From NCBI GenBank assembly GCA_014379915.1, contig JACMKV010000053.1, forward strand, positions 1-7,609: DNA of 7,609 nt, given 5' to 3'. This document shows, piece after piece, positions 6,153 to 7,609 of the stretch. This DNA comes from Burkholderiales bacterium (lineage in GTDB: Bacteria; Pseudomonadota; Gammaproteobacteria; Burkholderiales; JACMKV01). Below the pieces are notes generated by a model. It ran no database searches, was not told the origin of the DNA, and saw only the letters and a list, made by a program, of their open reading frames with translations. Position 1 is the first letter of the stretch; each line of letters starts with the position of its first letter. A program made the position numbers and the translations under genes.

Positions 6153-6416
6153 ATGCAAAGAATTAAATCCGATAAAATTCTTGAGCAGATTTTAAGTGGC
6201 GCGTCGGATTCCAACATTGCTTTCACCAACTTGAAGCAGTTGGTAATCAAACTTGGCTTTCACGAACGCATCCGAGGCGACCATCACATCTTTACGAAGA
6301 GCTACGTGACAGAGATCATCAATCTGCAGCCGAAGGGTTCCAAAGCGAAGGCCTATCAGGTCAAACAAGTGCGCAATATCATTCTCAAATACAAGCTCGG
6401 AGGTCGCGATGCCTAA
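6153..6416 (+). CDS. hicA: HicA-family mRNA interferase toxin
   Basis: HicA toxins are small RNA-binding proteins with a dsRBD-like fold that cleave mRNA when free of HicB. This one has 87 residues from ATG 6153. A TTG at 6138, directly after the ilvD stop, would add five residues; neither start has a strong ribosome binding site. Visible features are an N-terminal helix (KSDKILEQILSG), LGFHERIRGDHHIF at 34-47 with the probable catalytic H44, and the C-terminal INLQPKGSKAKAYQVKQVRNII typical of this HicA subfamily. Most members have GSHH; here it is GDHH. The first third is noticeably richer in A and T than ilvD, consistent with acquisition by transfer. It overlaps hicB by eight bases. A small palindrome, TTGAT-TGG-ATCAA (6134-6146), spans the ilvD stop just ahead of it. 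Confidence 0.9.
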   Translation: MQRIKSDKILEQILSGASDSNIAFTNLKQLVIKLGFHERIRGDHHIFTKSYVTEIINLQPKGSKAKAYQVKQVRNIILKYKLGGRDA

Positions 6417-6618
6417 GTACGAAGTCATCATTTACTGGAGCGATGAAGATGCGTCTTTCGTTGCTGAGGCGCCGGAGTTGTCGGGGTGCATGGCCGACGG
6501 CGAAACCTACCACGAGGCACTTTCAAATCTGGAAACAGTAATTCAGGAATGGATCGAAACGGCGCGAGACATGGGTAGGAGTGTGCCAGAACCGCGAGGT
6601 CGGCTGATGTTCGCGTAA
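6409..6618 (+). CDS. hicB: HicB-family antitoxin (short form without DNA-binding domain)
   Basis: HicB binds and blocks HicA. This 69-residue protein is the compact form: one partial RNase H-like HicB domain, with YEVIIYWSDEDASFVAEAPEL at the N-terminus, GCMADGETYHEAL at 26-38 and VIQEWIETA at 44-52, ending in EPRGRLMFA. No helix-turn-helix or ribbon-helix-helix domain follows, so it probably does not repress by itself as longer HicB proteins do. A strong GGAGG at 6399-6403, five bases before the ATG and inside hicA, would give it better translation than the toxin, as expected for a safe pair. The eight-base overlap with hicA indicates coupled translation. Confidence 0.9.
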   Translation: MPKYEVIIYWSDEDASFVAEAPELSGCMADGETYHEALSNLETVIQEWIETARDMGRSVPEPRGRLMFA

Positions 6619-6635
6619 CCTTGGGGCGATATTCG

Positions 6636-7304
6636 ATGAATAAAAAGGCCGAGTTGAAGAAACTGGCGATAAAGCGGCAGAACACGCGTTGGACGGGATA
6701 CACCTGTATCTGTGATTATCATGATCGGGCTTATGAGTGTGACTTCGTCTCTCCGTATACCAGAACAGCCGGAAATGTCGACTCGAAGATCTTCGTGATG
6801 CTTCAGGACTGAAGCTCGGACAGTTATTTGAGGCTTCCATTCGATCCCAATGCCGCCACCTTGGGACACACACCGCGCCTACCTACAAATCGAAATTTGA
6901 CCGGGTTACTTGAAGCGACGTTCGGAGTGTCGTTGAAAGATGTATACGGCACCAATTTATTTCCGTTCATCAAGCCGAATGGGATGAAAACAAAAATTCC
7001 GCACAAACTCTTGGTCGAAGCTGCGAAGGAATTCGCTGTACCCCAGATTCAGATAGTCCGGCCTAAGCTAGTCGTATGCCTTGGAATCCCAACCTTTAAT
7101 GCGGTACGACAGTTTTGCTTGGGGCCGATCTCAAAGCTCGATTTACGCTCCGCAATTGATTCGCCCTTCGATTTCGAGGGGATCCGCGTCTGGTGCCAGG
7201 CTCATACCGGTCAATTTATTTGGAGAAATGGAGGCGGCAGGGATCGAGTGAAAAAAGATTGGCTCAAGATGAAGGCATATCTTGATGGCTATAGAGGATC
7301 GTGA
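6636..7304 (+). pseudogene. Uracil-DNA-glycosylase-superfamily-like protein interrupted by an in-frame TGA
   Basis: Two open segments lie in the same frame: 58 codons from ATG 6636, a TGA at 6810-6812, then the frame runs on to TGA 7302-7304. Together they read as one protein of 222 positions. The stop falls in VMLQD-stop-SSD, where relatives I recall have tryptophan (LQDWSSD), so a TGG to TGA change is the simplest reading. Downstream landmarks are LPTNRNL at 83-89, YGTNLFPFIKP at 104-114, VRPKLVVCLG at 141-150, and AHTG at 189-192 followed by RN..GRDRV. These match the outline of the uracil-DNA glycosylase fold, with AHTG where the classical enzymes have a His-containing motif. The N-terminal segment has C24, C26 and C35. 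A TTG at 6828 could start a shortened product lacking the first strand. DNA repair activity is family inference. The stop could be real decay or a base-call error. Confidence 0.65.
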
Positions 7305-7609
7305 TCAACGTCTATTACAGCCCCTCCTACGTCGGCTCCGGTTACGCCTTCGACACCACGCGAAAGGCGAAGTGGATCGCTGATTTCGCTGCAAGCGCAA
7401 CCGATTTCAGGAATTGATCTGGTCGAACCTGAATCGTTGACGCGCGAACACATTAAGCGGGTGCACGACCAGCAATACGTCGAAGCGGTGCAGACAGGAA
7501 GGCCAAGACATCTAGCGGAGTCTCAAGGGTTCGCATGGGATGCCGGGCTTTGGCCGATGACCGCGGCTTCGAACGGCGGTGCGGTAAACGCAGCATTCGC
7601 CGCTCTTGA
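7301..7609 (+). pseudogene. Histone-deacetylase-family protein, N-terminal part, frameshifted and cut by the window end
   Basis: Members of this zinc hydrolase family (AcuC, acetylpolyamine amidohydrolase, HDAC) remove acyl groups from lysines or polyamines. The start GTG 7301 overlaps the stop of the preceding gene as GTGA, with GAGG just upstream. The first frame reads INVYYSPSYVGSGYAFDTTRKAKWIAD and stops at 7415-7417. A different frame carries on as SLQAQPISGIDLVEPESLT, RVHDQQYVEAV, LAESQGFAWDAGLWPM and SNGGAVNAA to the window end, all typical of the N-terminal third of this family. The two join perfectly if one T is removed from the TTT at 7384-7386. Catalytic His and Asp residues would lie beyond the window. 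Because the rest is unseen, this may be a pseudogene or a gene with one sequence error. Confidence 0.7.

Noticed and set aside
4799..6166. 455-codon plus-strand frame inside ilvD
   Set aside because: Arginine-rich +1 frame shadow of ilvD, starting in the middle of the gene.

Overview
The window is GC-rich chromosomal DNA, most likely from a proteobacterium and probably a betaproteobacterium. The lineage is inferred from the style of lgt and ilvD, their divergent adjacency, the tRNA-Ala, and dispersed palindromic repeats of a kind common in that group. No 16S or other decisive marker is present. The window divides into a left block read on the minus strand and a right block read on the plus strand, with the switch between lgt and ilvD near 4244-4463.

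Left block, minus strand, in transcription order. The core lipoprotein gene lgt (4243 to 3440) is followed by a tRNA-Ala with anticodon CGC (3361 to 3286) and a strong rho-independent terminator (3258-3228). After about 400 bases without a gene but with RNA-like hairpins comes a tight three-gene operon. It encodes an unrecognised 192-residue protein (2871-2293), a phosphatidylserine decarboxylase (2296-1043, overlapping its upstream neighbour by GTGA), and a multi-spanning membrane protein that looks like a divergent Lgt paralogue (1031 to the window edge). The Shine-Dalgarno of the last gene overlaps the stop of psd. Coupled translation of an Lgt-like enzyme with a phospholipid decarboxylase suggests a membrane-lipid or lipid-modification function. 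This is the best candidate in the window for an undescribed system. The psd reading frame runs at its 3' end into a GC-rich dispersed palindromic repeat, which adds an unusual C-terminal tail.

Right block, plus strand. ilvD (dihydroxy-acid dehydratase, branched-chain amino acid synthesis) is followed within 15 bases by a hicA-hicB toxin-antitoxin pair. Next is a uracil-DNA-glycosylase-like gene with an in-frame TGA, then the start of a histone-deacetylase-family gene with a one-base frameshift, cut by the window end. The last two genes overlap by GTGA and so once formed an operon. Both now carry a single lesion, either from real gene decay downstream of the HicAB module or from assembly errors. 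The sequence alone cannot separate these.
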